A stretch of DNA of 64,000 nt, from contig NZ_CP046052.1 of NCBI RefSeq assembly GCF_004802635.2, positions 3,100,001-3,164,000 of the forward strand. The letters are read 5' to 3'. Of the stretch, positions 8,174 through 16,595 are shown one piece after another. The DNA is from Methylocystis heyeri. GTDB lineage: Bacteria; Pseudomonadota; Alphaproteobacteria; Rhizobiales; Beijerinckiaceae. The position numbers were made by a program, and so were the translations under genes. The first letter of the stretch is position 1. Each line of letters opens with the position of its first letter. The notes under the pieces were generated by a model. The model saw only the letters and a list, made by a program, of their open reading frames with translations, had not been told where the DNA came from and ran no database searches.

Positions 8174-9130
8174 ATGGCTGGCACGATCATCACGCCGAGC
8201 GTATTGCAGGCGATCTTCCAGGGCTTCTCTTTCATCTTCAACGATGCGCTGAAGGGCGTCGACCCGACCTGGAACAAGGTCGCGATGTCGGTGCCGTCCA
8301 GCGCCTCGGCCCAGAACTACGGCTGGCTCGGCCAGATGCCGAGGTTCCGCGAATGGCTGGGCGATCGCGTCGTCAATTCGCTCGACGCCTTCGGCTATCA
8401 GATCCGCAACAAGACTTACGAGACCACGATCGGGGTCAAGCGCGAGCAGATCGAGGACGATCAATACGGCCTCTTCAACCCGATGTTCGCCGAGCTCGGG
8501 CGTTCGGTCGCGCTGTTCCCCGACGAGCTGGTCTACGGCCTGCTCAAAACCGGGCATACCTCGCCCTGCTACGACGGCCAGAACTTCTTCGACACCAATC
8601 ATCCCATCAAGGACGCGCTGGGCAATGTCACCGTTTTCGCCTCCAATTATCAGGCGGGGGCAGCGGGCTATAATTGGTATCTGCTCGACACCACGCGCGC
8701 CGTCAAACCGATGATCTACCAGACCCGGCGCGCATTCGAATTTGTTTCCAAGACCAATCCGCAGCAGTCGGACATGGTCTGGCTCCGGAACGAATATGAA
8801 TATGGCGTCGACGGCCGTTGCAACGCCGGCTTCGGCCTGTGGCAGCTCGCCTTCATGAGCAGCGCCCCGCTCAACCGCACCAATTTCCGCGCCGCCCGCG
8901 CGGCGATGCGCGCGCTGACCGCAGACTATGGCCGCCCGCTTGGGATCGAGCCCAATCTGCTCGTCGTCGGCACCAATCAGAAAGACCTCGCGACCGACCT
9001 CATTAAGGCGAAGTTCCTGCCCACCGACGGCTCGCCGGGCATGCAGGTGCCGGCGCCGGGCGTCCCGGCGGTCATCGACAACACCGACATGAACTCGATC
9101 GAAGTCTTCGCCACGCCGTGGCTGAACTAA
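8174..9130 (+). CDS. Phage major capsid protein, Mu gpT-like
   Basis: A 318-residue major head subunit of the Mu T type. Family features include the N-terminal helix ITPSVLQAIFQGFSFIFNDAL, the segment YGWLGQMPRFREWLGDRV, the KREQIEDDQYGLF motif and FFDTNHP in the middle. The C-terminal LVVGTNQKDLATDLIKA block is also typical. It assembles on the gpZ-like scaffold and is trimmed by the gpI-like protease encoded upstream. Confidence 0.92.
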   Translation: MAGTIITPSVLQAIFQGFSFIFNDALKGVDPTWNKVAMSVPSSASAQNYGWLGQMPRFREWLGDRVVNSLDAFGYQIRNKTYETTIGVKREQIEDDQYGLFNPMFAELGRSVALFPDELVYGLLKTGHTSPCYDGQNFFDTNHPIKDALGNVTVFASNYQAGAAGYNWYLLDTTRAVKPMIYQTRRAFEFVSKTNPQQSDMVWLRNEYEYGVDGRCNAGFGLWQLAFMSSAPLNRTNFRAARAAMRALTADYGRPLGIEPNLLVVGTNQKDLATDLIKAKFLPTDGSPGMQVPAPGVPAVIDNTDMNSIEVFATPWLN

Positions 9131-9141
9131 AGGAGGCGGCA

Positions 9142-9375
9142 TTGGCGAAAGCTGCGATCAAGAACCCGGCCGGCAAGAAGGGCGAGATCATCAAGGTGCG
9201 CGGTCCCGAGGACGGCCGCTGGCGCGGCGGCCTGTGGTTCGGGCCGAGCGAGGTCGAGGTGGACCTTTCGACGCTCAGCACGGAGCAGCTCGCAGAGATC
9301 GAGGGCGACCCATACCTTTCGATCCGAAAGCCAGCCCCGCCGGCCGATCCTCCCGCAGGCGGGGCCGCCGCCTGA
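9142..9375 (+). CDS. HI1506-related phage head protein
   Basis: A 77-residue protein starting at TTG. I chose this start because AGGAGG lies 5 bases upstream (9131-9136); an in-frame GTG at 9118 overlaps the capsid gene and lacks such a site. The core IIKVRGPEDGRWRGGLWFG and the segment STEQLAEIEGDPYLSI match the small HI1506-type proteins that follow the capsid gene in Mu-like prophages. Its exact role in head completion is not known. Confidence 0.7.
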   Translation: MAKAAIKNPAGKKGEIIKVRGPEDGRWRGGLWFGPSEVEVDLSTLSTEQLAEIEGDPYLSIRKPAPPADPPAGGAAA

Positions 9376-9383
9376 TCCTTTGA

Positions 9384-9460
9384 TGCGGGGTAGAGCAGTC
9401 CGGCAGCTCGTCAGGTTCATACCCTGAAGGTCGCGAGTTCAAATCTCGCCCCCGCTACCA
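9384..9460 (+). tRNA. Phage-encoded tRNA-Met (CAT), initiator-like
   Basis: A complete 77-nt cloverleaf with encoded CCA. The acceptor stem TGCGGGG/CCCCGCT leaves a T1-T72 mismatch. The D stem is GAGC/GCTC with A11-T24, the anticodon CAT is at 9418-9420, and the T arm is GCGAG/CTCGC. The 1-72 mismatch and the A11-T24 pair are hallmarks of initiator tRNA-fMet rather than elongator. It lies inside the late head operon and is read in the same direction. The host elongator tRNA-Met at 26170 pairs G1-T72 instead. Confidence 0.9.
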
Positions 9461-9710
9461 AATTCCTCCGGCAAAGGCAGAAGGCTCCAACGCCTCGCGG
9501 ATCAAAAACGCGGGGATGGCCGGAGGAAGCACCATCCCGAAGCGAAACGAACCATGGGCAAAGCCCGCCACCAGCTCACGGAGGAGCCGGCGGGACGGGG
9601 TTCGGAGTAGGCGAGCGCTACGCGGATAGCGACGCAGGCCCGGCGTGCAGGGCTCAAGGGGGAAGGCTTGCGCCTTCCCTCGCGAATTTCACGAGGGAGC
9701 GCTTTATCCG
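9461..9710 (+). other. Structured non-coding segment after the phage tRNA
   Basis: No convincing reading frame fills these 250 bases, which is unusual in the packed late operon. Several stems are visible: CCTCCGGC (9465-9472) with GCCGGAGG (9519-9526) enclosing a CGCG hairpin; CCCGCC with GGCGGG around 9564-9594; GGAAGGC/GCCTTCC at 9661-9678; and TCCCTCG/CGAGGGA just before the next start. It may be a functional RNA, a tRNA processing region or an mRNA leader. No known RNA family was recognised. Confidence 0.4.
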
Positions 9711-10148
9711 ATGGCCTACGCCACTTCCGATGATCTCACCGCGAAATGGGGCAGCGATCTCGTCGCGCTCGCCTCGATCGACCCGGAGACGGGCGTTTCG
9801 AGCCCGCTGCGGATCACCACCGCCCTCGACGCCGCCGCGGCCCAGATCAACGGCTATCTGGTGCAGCGTTACAATTTGCCGGTCGACGCTTCGCCCGATG
9901 GCGCGACGCTGCTCAAGGGCCTGTGCTGCGATCTCGCCATGGGGCAGCTCTCGAACACGCCCGGCGTGCGCAACGAGATCGTCAAGGAGGCGATCAAGGA
10001 CGCGAAGGATTTCCTCGCACTCGTCGCCGCCGGCAAGGCGGGCGTTCCGCAAAACCCGGCGCCCGGTGCGCCGGCGCCCTCGCCGCAGGAAGCGGTGATG
10101 ATCTCCGACCCGCGCCAATTCTCGCGCCACCGCTTGAGGGGCATGTGA
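9711..10148 (+). CDS. Phage gp36-like protein, DUF1320
   Basis: A 145-residue protein of the Mu gp36 family, a head-tail connector region protein. The N-terminus AYATSDDLTAKWGSDLVALA and the DAAAAQINGYLVQRYNLPV block are typical of DUF1320. A Pro/Ala-rich tail follows. The start at 9711 was chosen over an upstream in-frame TTG that would extend into the hairpins. Its stop overlaps the next start. Confidence 0.85.
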   Translation: MAYATSDDLTAKWGSDLVALASIDPETGVSSPLRITTALDAAAAQINGYLVQRYNLPVDASPDGATLLKGLCCDLAMGQLSNTPGVRNEIVKEAIKDAKDFLALVAAGKAGVPQNPAPGAPAPSPQEAVMISDPRQFSRHRLRGM

Positions 10149-10636
10149 TGGCGGACGGCGTCTCCTTCGAGGTCAAGGTCACCGGGCTGGAGGGCGTCAT
10201 CACGCGCTTCAATGCGCTCGGCGCGCTCGACAAGCACGAGCTGATGGAAGGGCTCGGGCGCCTCGGCCAGATGCAGACCCCCCGCCGACTCGAGGTGGAA
10301 AAGACCACGCCCGGCGGCGCGGCATGGAAGCCGACCCGCGACGGCCGCGGCGCGCTGTTCGTCACCGGAACCCATCTCGCCCGCTCGATCGACTATCAGG
10401 CCTCCGAGACCGAGGCGCGCTGGGGCACGGGCTGGATCGGCGCGCGCGTGCATCAATATGGCGCGACGATTACGCCCAAGAACGCCAAGGCGCTGTGCTT
10501 CATGGCCGGCGGCAAGAAGGTGTTCAGCAAGCGCGTGACGATCCCCGCGCGCGAATATGTCGGCCTGTCCGAGGCCAATAAGGCCGAGATGATCCGCGTC
10601 GCCGAACGCTTCATCGGGGAGGTCGCAGGCCAATGA
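10148..10636 (+). CDS. Phage virion morphogenesis protein (Mu gpG-like)
   Basis: A 162-residue protein of the virion morphogenesis family (Mu G / P2 S-like tail completion). Family marks are the loop KTTPGGAAWKPTRDGRGALF, ARVHQYGATITPKN and, near the end, TIPAREYVGLSE. It helps finish or join the tail to the head. The ATG overlaps the previous stop (ATGA-type). In Mu this gene follows F; here it has moved behind gp36, as in several Mu-like prophages. Confidence 0.87.
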   Translation: MADGVSFEVKVTGLEGVITRFNALGALDKHELMEGLGRLGQMQTPRRLEVEKTTPGGAAWKPTRDGRGALFVTGTHLARSIDYQASETEARWGTGWIGARVHQYGATITPKNAKALCFMAGGKKVFSKRVTIPAREYVGLSEANKAEMIRVAERFIGEVAGQ

Positions 10637-11250
10637 GTTTTGCCTCCTCCCTCGCCAATCTGCGCGACGCCGTGGTGGCGAGCCTCAAGGCGAAGATCCC
10701 CGGCGTGCCCTCGATCGAGCCGCATCTCGGCGCGTTTCGCGAGCAGGATATCGCCGCCTTCGCGACCCGCACGCCGGCGATCCGCGTCGCCATGCTCGGC
10801 TTCCAGGAGCTGCAGCGCAATAATTACGGGCTGCAGGTCCCGGTCGAATTTTCCGCCGTCATCGTCACGCGCGACACCAAGAACACCGACGGGACCGCCA
10901 ATCCACGCGACGTCTCCGCCATGTTGATCGCCAACGCCGTGACGCTGGCTGTGGCGAGCAATCGCTTCGGCCTCGACGGCGTGTTCTCGCCGGAAAAGCT
11001 CCGCGCCCAGAACCAGTATCACGAGGCTTTCATCGACGCGGGCCTCGCGCTGTGGGAGGTGACCTGGACGTCTCCCGTGACCCTGGTGCCGCCTGGACAG
11101 CCGACCGATCAAGTCATCACGGCGCTGGCGCAGCTCTACATCAACGGGGTCGAATTCATCGCGCCGCCTTCGGCCGGCGCGGCCCCGGCGCCCGTGCCCG
11201 GCGCCGACCCGATGACGGACGCCCCCAATCTGCCGGGGTATCGGCCATGA
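10633..11250 (+). CDS. Phage gp37-like protein, DUF1834
   Basis: A 205-residue protein matching the Mu gp37 (DUF1834) pattern: an N-terminal helix with a LKAKIPGVPSIEPHLG segment, then QVPVEFSAVIVTRD and ALAQLYINGVEF. It probably acts at the head-tail joint or as a tail terminator. It overlaps both neighbours by 4 bases (ATGA), so the genes are translationally coupled. The last ~40 residues are Pro/Ala-rich. Confidence 0.75.
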   Translation: MSFASSLANLRDAVVASLKAKIPGVPSIEPHLGAFREQDIAAFATRTPAIRVAMLGFQELQRNNYGLQVPVEFSAVIVTRDTKNTDGTANPRDVSAMLIANAVTLAVASNRFGLDGVFSPEKLRAQNQYHEAFIDAGLALWEVTWTSPVTLVPPGQPTDQVITALAQLYINGVEFIAPPSAGAAPAPVPGADPMTDAPNLPGYRP

Positions 11251-11813
11251 GCCATTCTGCGCTGTTCAAGCGCCTCGACGATCTTTCCTTTCAGGTCGCC
11301 GAGCTGCATCGCCGTCTCGCCGCCGTAGTCCAGGTCGGCACGGTGAAAAGCTTCGACCCCAAAAGCGGCGCGGTTCTGGACGTGGGCTACGACACCCACA
11401 GCGTGCCGGTGGGCTGGCACGCGGGCTCGGGGGCCGACTGGGCGCCGCTCAAAGTCGGCCAGCAGATCACGTTCCTTTGCCCCTCGGGCGATCCCGCCAA
11501 CGGCTTCGTTATTCCAGGCGGCTTTCACGACGCCAACCCCGCGCCGTCGCAATCGAGCGACGAGGACCTTCGCGCTCAGCGCAACGGCAATCGGCTGCGC
11601 ACCACGGACGCGCAGGCCTCGCTCGAAAACGCGAACAACAAGACCGCGGTCAACGCGGCGAAAAACGCCGAACTCACCCATGCCGACGGCGCCGCGGTGC
11701 GGGCGATGCCGGGGCAGCTCGTGCATCTCGAAGTCTCTTCGCTCGCCAATCTGAAAATCATCATCGGCGGCCAGTCCTATGTGCTGGTCCCGACCGCCGT
11801 AACGCCCGGTTAA
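11247..11813 (+). CDS. Phage baseplate assembly protein V (spike)
   Basis: A 188-residue P2 gpV / Mu gp45-like baseplate spike protein. An N-terminal helix precedes an OB-fold (VVQVGTVKSFDPKSGAVLDV through LKVGQQITFLCPSGD). The C-terminal part would form the trimeric beta helix of the membrane-piercing tip. It begins the baseplate block V-hypothetical-W-J-I. Confidence 0.85.
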   Translation: MSHSALFKRLDDLSFQVAELHRRLAAVVQVGTVKSFDPKSGAVLDVGYDTHSVPVGWHAGSGADWAPLKVGQQITFLCPSGDPANGFVIPGGFHDANPAPSQSSDEDLRAQRNGNRLRTTDAQASLENANNKTAVNAAKNAELTHADGAAVRAMPGQLVHLEVSSLANLKIIIGGQSYVLVPTAVTPG

Positions 11814-11824
11814 AGGAGGTTTGA

Positions 11825-12109
11825 ATGGCCGTTAGAACGCCCGTGCGCAGCGCCGCCATGGATGCGCCGACAGAGCTCTATGTGGTGACCAAGGAGCCCA
11901 GCAATGCCGGGCGCATCCATGGCGCCCGCCGCGCGCTGGGGGAGGTCTTCGCCGCGCCGCCCACGGCGATGACGCATCTGCTGCTGGAGCAGATCGTGGC
12001 GCCGGCGCCGGCGGACGCGAAGGCGGGCGACAGCATCAAGGTTGAGCAGCCCGTGGCCCCGAGCTTCACGCCGCCCGAGCAGCCCGCGCCGCCGGCGGCC
12101 GAGGGCTGA
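11825..12109 (+). CDS. Small phage protein of unknown function
   Basis: A 94-residue protein with a good Shine-Dalgarno site (AGGAGG) before ATG 11825, placed between the spike and wedge genes. The middle (ELYVVTKEPSNAGRIHGARR) looks folded. The last third is Ala/Pro-rich and probably disordered. No family was recognised. Its place in the baseplate operon suggests a structural or assembly role. Confidence 0.6.
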   Translation: MAVRTPVRSAAMDAPTELYVVTKEPSNAGRIHGARRALGEVFAAPPTAMTHLLLEQIVAPAPADAKAGDSIKVEQPVAPSFTPPEQPAPPAAEG

Positions 12110-12112
12110 TCC

Positions 12113-12493
12113 ATGCGCGTGGGGCTCGACGCCAACACCGGAGCGGTTCTGACCGGCTGGGCCGAGTGCCAGCAGTCGATCGGCCTCATCGCGCGCACGG
12201 CGATCGGCTCGCTCGCGCTCGGCCGTTCCTTCGGCTCCGACGCCCCCGCGCTCCAGGACGCGCCCCAGAATGCGCTCACCATCATGGACCACTTCATGGC
12301 CATCGCCGAAGCGCTGAGAAAATGGGAGCCCGGCTATCGGCTCAAGAACATCCAGGCCAAGCAGCTCGGCGCCGACGGGCGCGTCGGTTTCGCGCTCACC
12401 GGCGACTTCTACCCCAATGCCCTGCAGGGAGATTACTCGGTGGTTGAAACCAACGCCGGCCTGCAGGTCGTGGTGGGAGGCTTTGCGCAATGA
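12113..12493 (+). CDS. Phage baseplate wedge protein W (gp25-like)
   Basis: A 126-residue protein of the GPW/gp25 family with the typical opening DANTGAVLTGWAECQQSIG and a middle IARTAIGSLALGRSFGSD, close to the TRxGERVMRPxFG position of the family. It forms the inner baseplate wedge and nucleates sheath polymerisation. It overlaps the J gene by 4 bases. Confidence 0.85.
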   Translation: MRVGLDANTGAVLTGWAECQQSIGLIARTAIGSLALGRSFGSDAPALQDAPQNALTIMDHFMAIAEALRKWEPGYRLKNIQAKQLGADGRVGFALTGDFYPNALQGDYSVVETNAGLQVVVGGFAQ

Positions 12494-13437
12494 GCCGGTT
12501 CCAGACCATCAATCTCGCCAATCTGCCGGCGCCGACGGCGCTGGAGAACTGGACCTTCGACGCCATTATCGCGGCGCGGTTCCAGCAGTTCCTGATCTAT
12601 TGGCAACAGGCGGTGGTCCAGGACCCGTCGCTGCCGACCTATGACGTTACCTCGCTCACCAGCAACCCCGGCTCGATGCTGCAGTTCACCGACGCCTATC
12701 GTGAGGGGCTGGTCAGGCAGCGCGTCAATGAGGCGGTTCTGGCGACGATGCTGGCCAAGGCGGTCGGGACCGATCTCGATCAGCTCGCCGCCAATGTCGG
12801 CACGGCGCGCGCCTCCGGAGAGAGCGACGACAGTCTGCGCACCCGCGCCCAGCTCGCCTGGGAGAACCTCAGCAAAGGGGGCTCTTATGGCGGCTATCAA
12901 TATCAGGCCCTCTCGGCCGCGCCGGCCGATCTCGCCCAGGCCGCGGTCTATGGCCACGAGGTTCCGGGCGTCGCGCTGGGAGAGGTGCGCATCGTGCTGC
13001 TCGGGGCTCACGCCTCGGGGGCCGTGCCCGCTGCGGCGCTTGCGGCGGTCAAGGCGCAGTTCCTCGGGGCCGCCGGGCGCGCGGACCGCAAGGTCAATGA
13101 CCTCATTAACGTCGTGCCGGCGGAGCTGTTGCAATATCAGATCAAGGCCAATCTGCTGCTCGGACAGGGCGCGGACGGACCCTCGGTCCAGGCGGCGCAA
13201 TGGGCCGCCGCCGCGGCCTATGCTTCCGCGGTCCAGACCATCGGCGGCGAGGTCACGCTCGGCGGGCTGATGGCGGCGATCGGCTACAACAACCAGCCCG
13301 GCCTCGTGAAGGGCGTGGAGCTGTTCCTGCCCTTCTCGGGCGCGATCGACATGAACAACCCGCCCTCGATCGGCGGCGCGCCCTTCTCGGCCCCGGTCTG
13401 CACCGCCATCAACATCACATGGAGCCCCGCGCCATGA
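12490..13437 (+). CDS. Phage baseplate protein J
   Basis: A 315-residue baseplate wedge protein of the P2 J / Mu gp47 family. It includes the family-typical segment SDDSLRTRAQLAWENLSKGGSYGGYQYQAL (residues ~113-142, key residues D, LR, R, W, GS, Y) and GEVRIVLLG. It links the inner wedge to the tail fibres. It overlaps W and I by 4 bases each. Confidence 0.88.
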   Translation: MSRFQTINLANLPAPTALENWTFDAIIAARFQQFLIYWQQAVVQDPSLPTYDVTSLTSNPGSMLQFTDAYREGLVRQRVNEAVLATMLAKAVGTDLDQLAANVGTARASGESDDSLRTRAQLAWENLSKGGSYGGYQYQALSAAPADLAQAAVYGHEVPGVALGEVRIVLLGAHASGAVPAAALAAVKAQFLGAAGRADRKVNDLINVVPAELLQYQIKANLLLGQGADGPSVQAAQWAAAAAYASAVQTIGGEVTLGGLMAAIGYNNQPGLVKGVELFLPFSGAIDMNNPPSIGGAPFSAPVCTAINITWSPAP

Positions 13438-14087
13438 GCCAGCCGGGCGATACCGACGATCTGCTCCCCACCAGCGCGACGCCGTGGATGCGGGTCAATT
13501 CCACGGTTTCGGCGCGCATCCTCGACACCGATACGGACGTCATCCGGAGAGAACGCAACCCCTCGCGCTGCGACGCTCAATTCGTCCCCTTCCTCGCCTG
13601 GGAGCGCTCGATCCATTTTTACGACCCCACCGACGAAGCCGGAAACCGTTCTCGAGTCGCTTCGTCGTTCCAGGACCACGTCGATTACGGCTCGCCGCCG
13701 GCGCTGGAGGCGGAGATCGCGCTCGACACCGGCTACCGGATCGAGATCGTCGAATTCTTCCAGGACGCCTCGCTGGTCTGGCCGTGGTTCTTCGTGCAGG
13801 CGGTCATCAACCCCGGCGATCCGCTGCCCGACATGAAGGGCGCGGTGATGAAGAGCGCGCTCAACCGCAAGAATGTGCGCGACATGCCGGCGGTGCGCAT
13901 CAGGGTGCAGCATCCCGCGGGCGCGCTCTATGTGGGCGCCGCCTGCAATTTCTCGGTGCAGGCCAAAATCTATCCCCAGGCCGCGCCGCCTCCGCCCCCG
14001 CAAATCCGCGTCGGCGCGGGCTCGCGCTGCTTGCCGCTCAATAAAATCCTGCCGCAGAAATTCGCGCCGCTCACGAGGGCCGCATGA
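13434..14087 (+). CDS. Phage tail protein I
   Basis: A 217-residue P2 gpI-like protein found between J and the tail fibre gene. Supporting blocks are DAQFVPFLAWERSIHFYDP and EIALDTGYRIEIVEFFQD. It forms the outer part of the baseplate where fibres attach. The C-terminal 40 residues contain a run of prolines. It is coupled to J and the fibre gene by ATGA overlaps. Confidence 0.82.
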   Translation: MSQPGDTDDLLPTSATPWMRVNSTVSARILDTDTDVIRRERNPSRCDAQFVPFLAWERSIHFYDPTDEAGNRSRVASSFQDHVDYGSPPALEAEIALDTGYRIEIVEFFQDASLVWPWFFVQAVINPGDPLPDMKGAVMKSALNRKNVRDMPAVRIRVQHPAGALYVGAACNFSVQAKIYPQAAPPPPPQIRVGAGSRCLPLNKILPQKFAPLTRAA

Positions 14088-15676
14088 CCACACTCTACGC
14101 CACCGAAGTCACGCAGGCTTTTCTCAACCGGCAGGCGGCGATCGACGCCAGCGGCTCCTCGCCCAATCCGCTGCCGCCGTTCAATTTCGTCGGCGGCACG
14201 CTGGCGGTCGGCGACGGCAATGGCGCCGTGCCGATGCTCTCGACGCTGGTGGCCCAGAATGGCCTCACCCATCAGGTGTGGTCGGGGCAGACCATCACGG
14301 GGGTCAATCAGGACGATCAGGCCGCCAATCAGATCGACATTCAATGCGTCATCCCCGATGTGGTCAACGGCGTCGAGGTCGGTGGCTTCACCATCCGGGA
14401 ATTCGCGATCTGGGACGAGCAAGGCAATCTCTGCGTCCTCGGCATCACCAACATCGAGAAAACGACCTCTCAACAGGGCCAGATCAACACGGTGATGTTC
14501 GTAGCGGCGATTGTGGTCTCGAACACGGCCAATGTCGTCATCACGCCGCCGAGCGCGAATTTCGTGACCATGGTCGAGGTCGAGAACGCCTTCAACGCCA
14601 ATTTGCCGACGGCCGCGGCCCCGCTCACCCAGACCGATACGCAAACGCCCACGGGCTGGATTCGGCGCGTGTTCGGACTGCGGCCGGCCTCCCAGCCCGC
14701 GGCTCCGGCTCAGGGCCAACCCGTCGTCGACGGCGGCAACACCGGCTATGGCCGCCCGGCCACCGATGCTGAGTTCGTAGCCGGCGCGTCGCTCGGAGGC
14801 TTCGCGTTGCCCTGGCCGACGTTGGCGCAGGTGCGGGCCGGTTTCACAGCGCTGGTCTATGGCTCCGGAAACGCGGTCACGGTCAAAGGGGACCGCTCGA
14901 TCAATATGGATTATTCGACGCTGGGCGCGGGCGCGGCGCAGCTGTCCGATCTCGTCGCTTTGATGCGGCCGGGCAATCCGGCCTCCTATCTCACCTCGAC
15001 GCTCGCCAATCTGCTCAGCCTCAAGACCTCATTTCTCGGGGTCCAGGGCTTTTGGTCCTCGGGGACCTATACGCCAAACGCCAACGCCAAATTCTGCTGG
15101 GTGATACTCACCGGCCCGGGCGGTCCGGGCGGGGCTTCCTCCGGGGCGTCCAATCTCGTGGGCGGCGGCGGCGAGGCCGGTTGCACGGTGTGGAAATTCT
15201 TCGATCCGCGCGCGACCGGACCCCTCGCCGTCACGCTCGCGGCGGCCACGGCGCCATCGCCCGCGGGCGCCTCGCCCAACAGCCAGGCGGCAGCGCCGTC
15301 GCTCTCCTCGGTGGGCTCGATCGCGGTAGCGCCCGGAGGACAGGCCGGGCTCAATTCGGTGGGCTATGGCGGCGCACCGCCGCCGACGGACATCAGCGTC
15401 GCCGTCGGCGACGTCATCCTGCCGGGCAATCCCGGCGAGGGCCGGCAGGGCGACAATTACGATTACCGCGCCGGAAACGGCGGCGCGAGCTTCTGGGGCG
15501 GGGCCGGCGTCGGGGCCGACGGCCAGTCGCCCTGGGCTCCCGGCTATGCGCCGGGCGGCGCCGGTAGGGGCTTCGGCTCGGGCGGCGGCGGCGGCGATTC
15601 CGGGGGCTATGGCGGGCAGGCTCAGCAGGGCGGAGCCGGCGGCCGGGCTGCGGCCCTTATCTTCGAATTCGGGTGA
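14084..15676 (+). CDS. Phage tail fibre with glycine-rich tip
   Basis: A 530-residue fibre. The first ~160 residues match the conserved attachment domain of P2-like fibres (TLYATEVTQAFLNRQAAIDA and GGFTIREFAIWDEQGNL). The middle is variable. The last ~180 residues are glycine-rich with patches such as GRGFGSGGGGGDSGGYGGQA, like the polyglycine loops of receptor-binding phage adhesins. It probably determines host range. It is followed by a DUF4376 protein, a usual neighbour of tail fibres. Confidence 0.82.
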   Translation: MTTLYATEVTQAFLNRQAAIDASGSSPNPLPPFNFVGGTLAVGDGNGAVPMLSTLVAQNGLTHQVWSGQTITGVNQDDQAANQIDIQCVIPDVVNGVEVGGFTIREFAIWDEQGNLCVLGITNIEKTTSQQGQINTVMFVAAIVVSNTANVVITPPSANFVTMVEVENAFNANLPTAAAPLTQTDTQTPTGWIRRVFGLRPASQPAAPAQGQPVVDGGNTGYGRPATDAEFVAGASLGGFALPWPTLAQVRAGFTALVYGSGNAVTVKGDRSINMDYSTLGAGAAQLSDLVALMRPGNPASYLTSTLANLLSLKTSFLGVQGFWSSGTYTPNANAKFCWVILTGPGGPGGASSGASNLVGGGGEAGCTVWKFFDPRATGPLAVTLAAATAPSPAGASPNSQAAAPSLSSVGSIAVAPGGQAGLNSVGYGGAPPPTDISVAVGDVILPGNPGEGRQGDNYDYRAGNGGASFWGGAGVGADGQSPWAPGYAPGGAGRGFGSGGGGGDSGGYGGQAQQGGAGGRAAALIFEFG

Positions 15677-15681
15677 GGATC

Positions 15682-16221
15682 ATGACCAGAACAGCGCTGA
15701 TCAAAGGGGCCAAGGGCCCGGTCGAACATGTGGTCCTCGCCGGTAAGGACTGGGTGTTCCCCGAGGGCTATACGGCAGTTGCGTCCGAGACGGCGAATGT
15801 CGGGGACGTGTACGACGGCGCCGGCTTCACGGCGCCGCCATCTCCCGCGCCCACAGCGACCGAGCTCGCGGCCTATGCGAGGAGCAAGCAGGCCGCGATC
15901 GCGGGCGGCATGATCCTCGTCCATATCGGCGCGCAGAGCGTCGAGGTCAGCCTCGATCCGCAAAGCCTTGCCGCGCTCAATGGCGCGGCGGCGCTGGCGA
16001 GCGGCAATCCAGGAGCCGTGTTCACATGGGTCGGGAGCGTCGGCGGGACCCAGCTCACCTCGGCGCAGATCTTGACGATCTACGGCGTGGCCCACGCCTT
16101 CGTTCAAAACAGCTTCACGACGCTGGGGGCGGTGCTCGCGGCGATCGCCGCAGGCGCCATCACGACTTTTGCTCAGGTGGACAACCCGCCAACGCCCCTC
16201 CCGTCCTGGCCGCAATCATGA
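15682..16221 (+). CDS. DUF4376 phage tail-fibre-associated protein
   Basis: A 179-residue protein whose second half fits DUF4376: AYARSKQAAIAGGMILVHIG, a middle rich in L/A, then a helical end with ITTFAQVDNPP. Such proteins lie next to tail fibres and act in fibre assembly or as part of the fibre. ATG 15682 is preferred because GAGG lies a few bases upstream; an in-frame GTG at 15673 would add three residues. Confidence 0.72.
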   Translation: MTRTALIKGAKGPVEHVVLAGKDWVFPEGYTAVASETANVGDVYDGAGFTAPPSPAPTATELAAYARSKQAAIAGGMILVHIGAQSVEVSLDPQSLAALNGAAALASGNPGAVFTWVGSVGGTQLTSAQILTIYGVAHAFVQNSFTTLGAVLAAIAAGAITTFAQVDNPPTPLPSWPQS

Positions 16222-16595
16222 GCGCGCCTCCGACTGACGGCTGGGGCGTGATGCTCGGCGAGAGCCTCGATCTCCCCATCAATTACGCCTATGCATGCCC
16301 CAACGATCCGCGGCTCGACGGCAGCATTTTCACGCTCTGCATCGTCGATCCGAACACCCCCCAGAACGCCTATCTGATCTTCTCGACCGCCGACGCGCAG
16401 CGCAGCTGCGAGATCATCGACTGGGTCTCGAACACATCGCTGGAACTCGGGTTCCGCGCCAGCGCCCAGCAGGTCTTGCAGATCCCGCCGGGGGTCTATT
16501 CCGGCGCCATCCTTCACAATCATCCGCGCGACGGCGTCTTCGGGCCGCGCGTGACCTGCGTCGCAGTCGTCACTCTCACGGTGATCTCGCCATGA
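16218..16595 (+). CDS. Hypothetical phage protein near tail fibres
   Basis: A 125-residue protein coupled by short overlaps to both neighbours. It looks like one compact beta-rich domain (FTLCIVDPNTPQNAYLIFS, VYSGAILHNHPRDGVFG). No family was recognised. Its position between the DUF4376 gene and a second fibre-like gene suggests a fibre or baseplate accessory. Confidence 0.6.
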   Translation: MSAPPTDGWGVMLGESLDLPINYAYACPNDPRLDGSIFTLCIVDPNTPQNAYLIFSTADAQRSCEIIDWVSNTSLELGFRASAQQVLQIPPGVYSGAILHNHPRDGVFGPRVTCVAVVTLTVISP

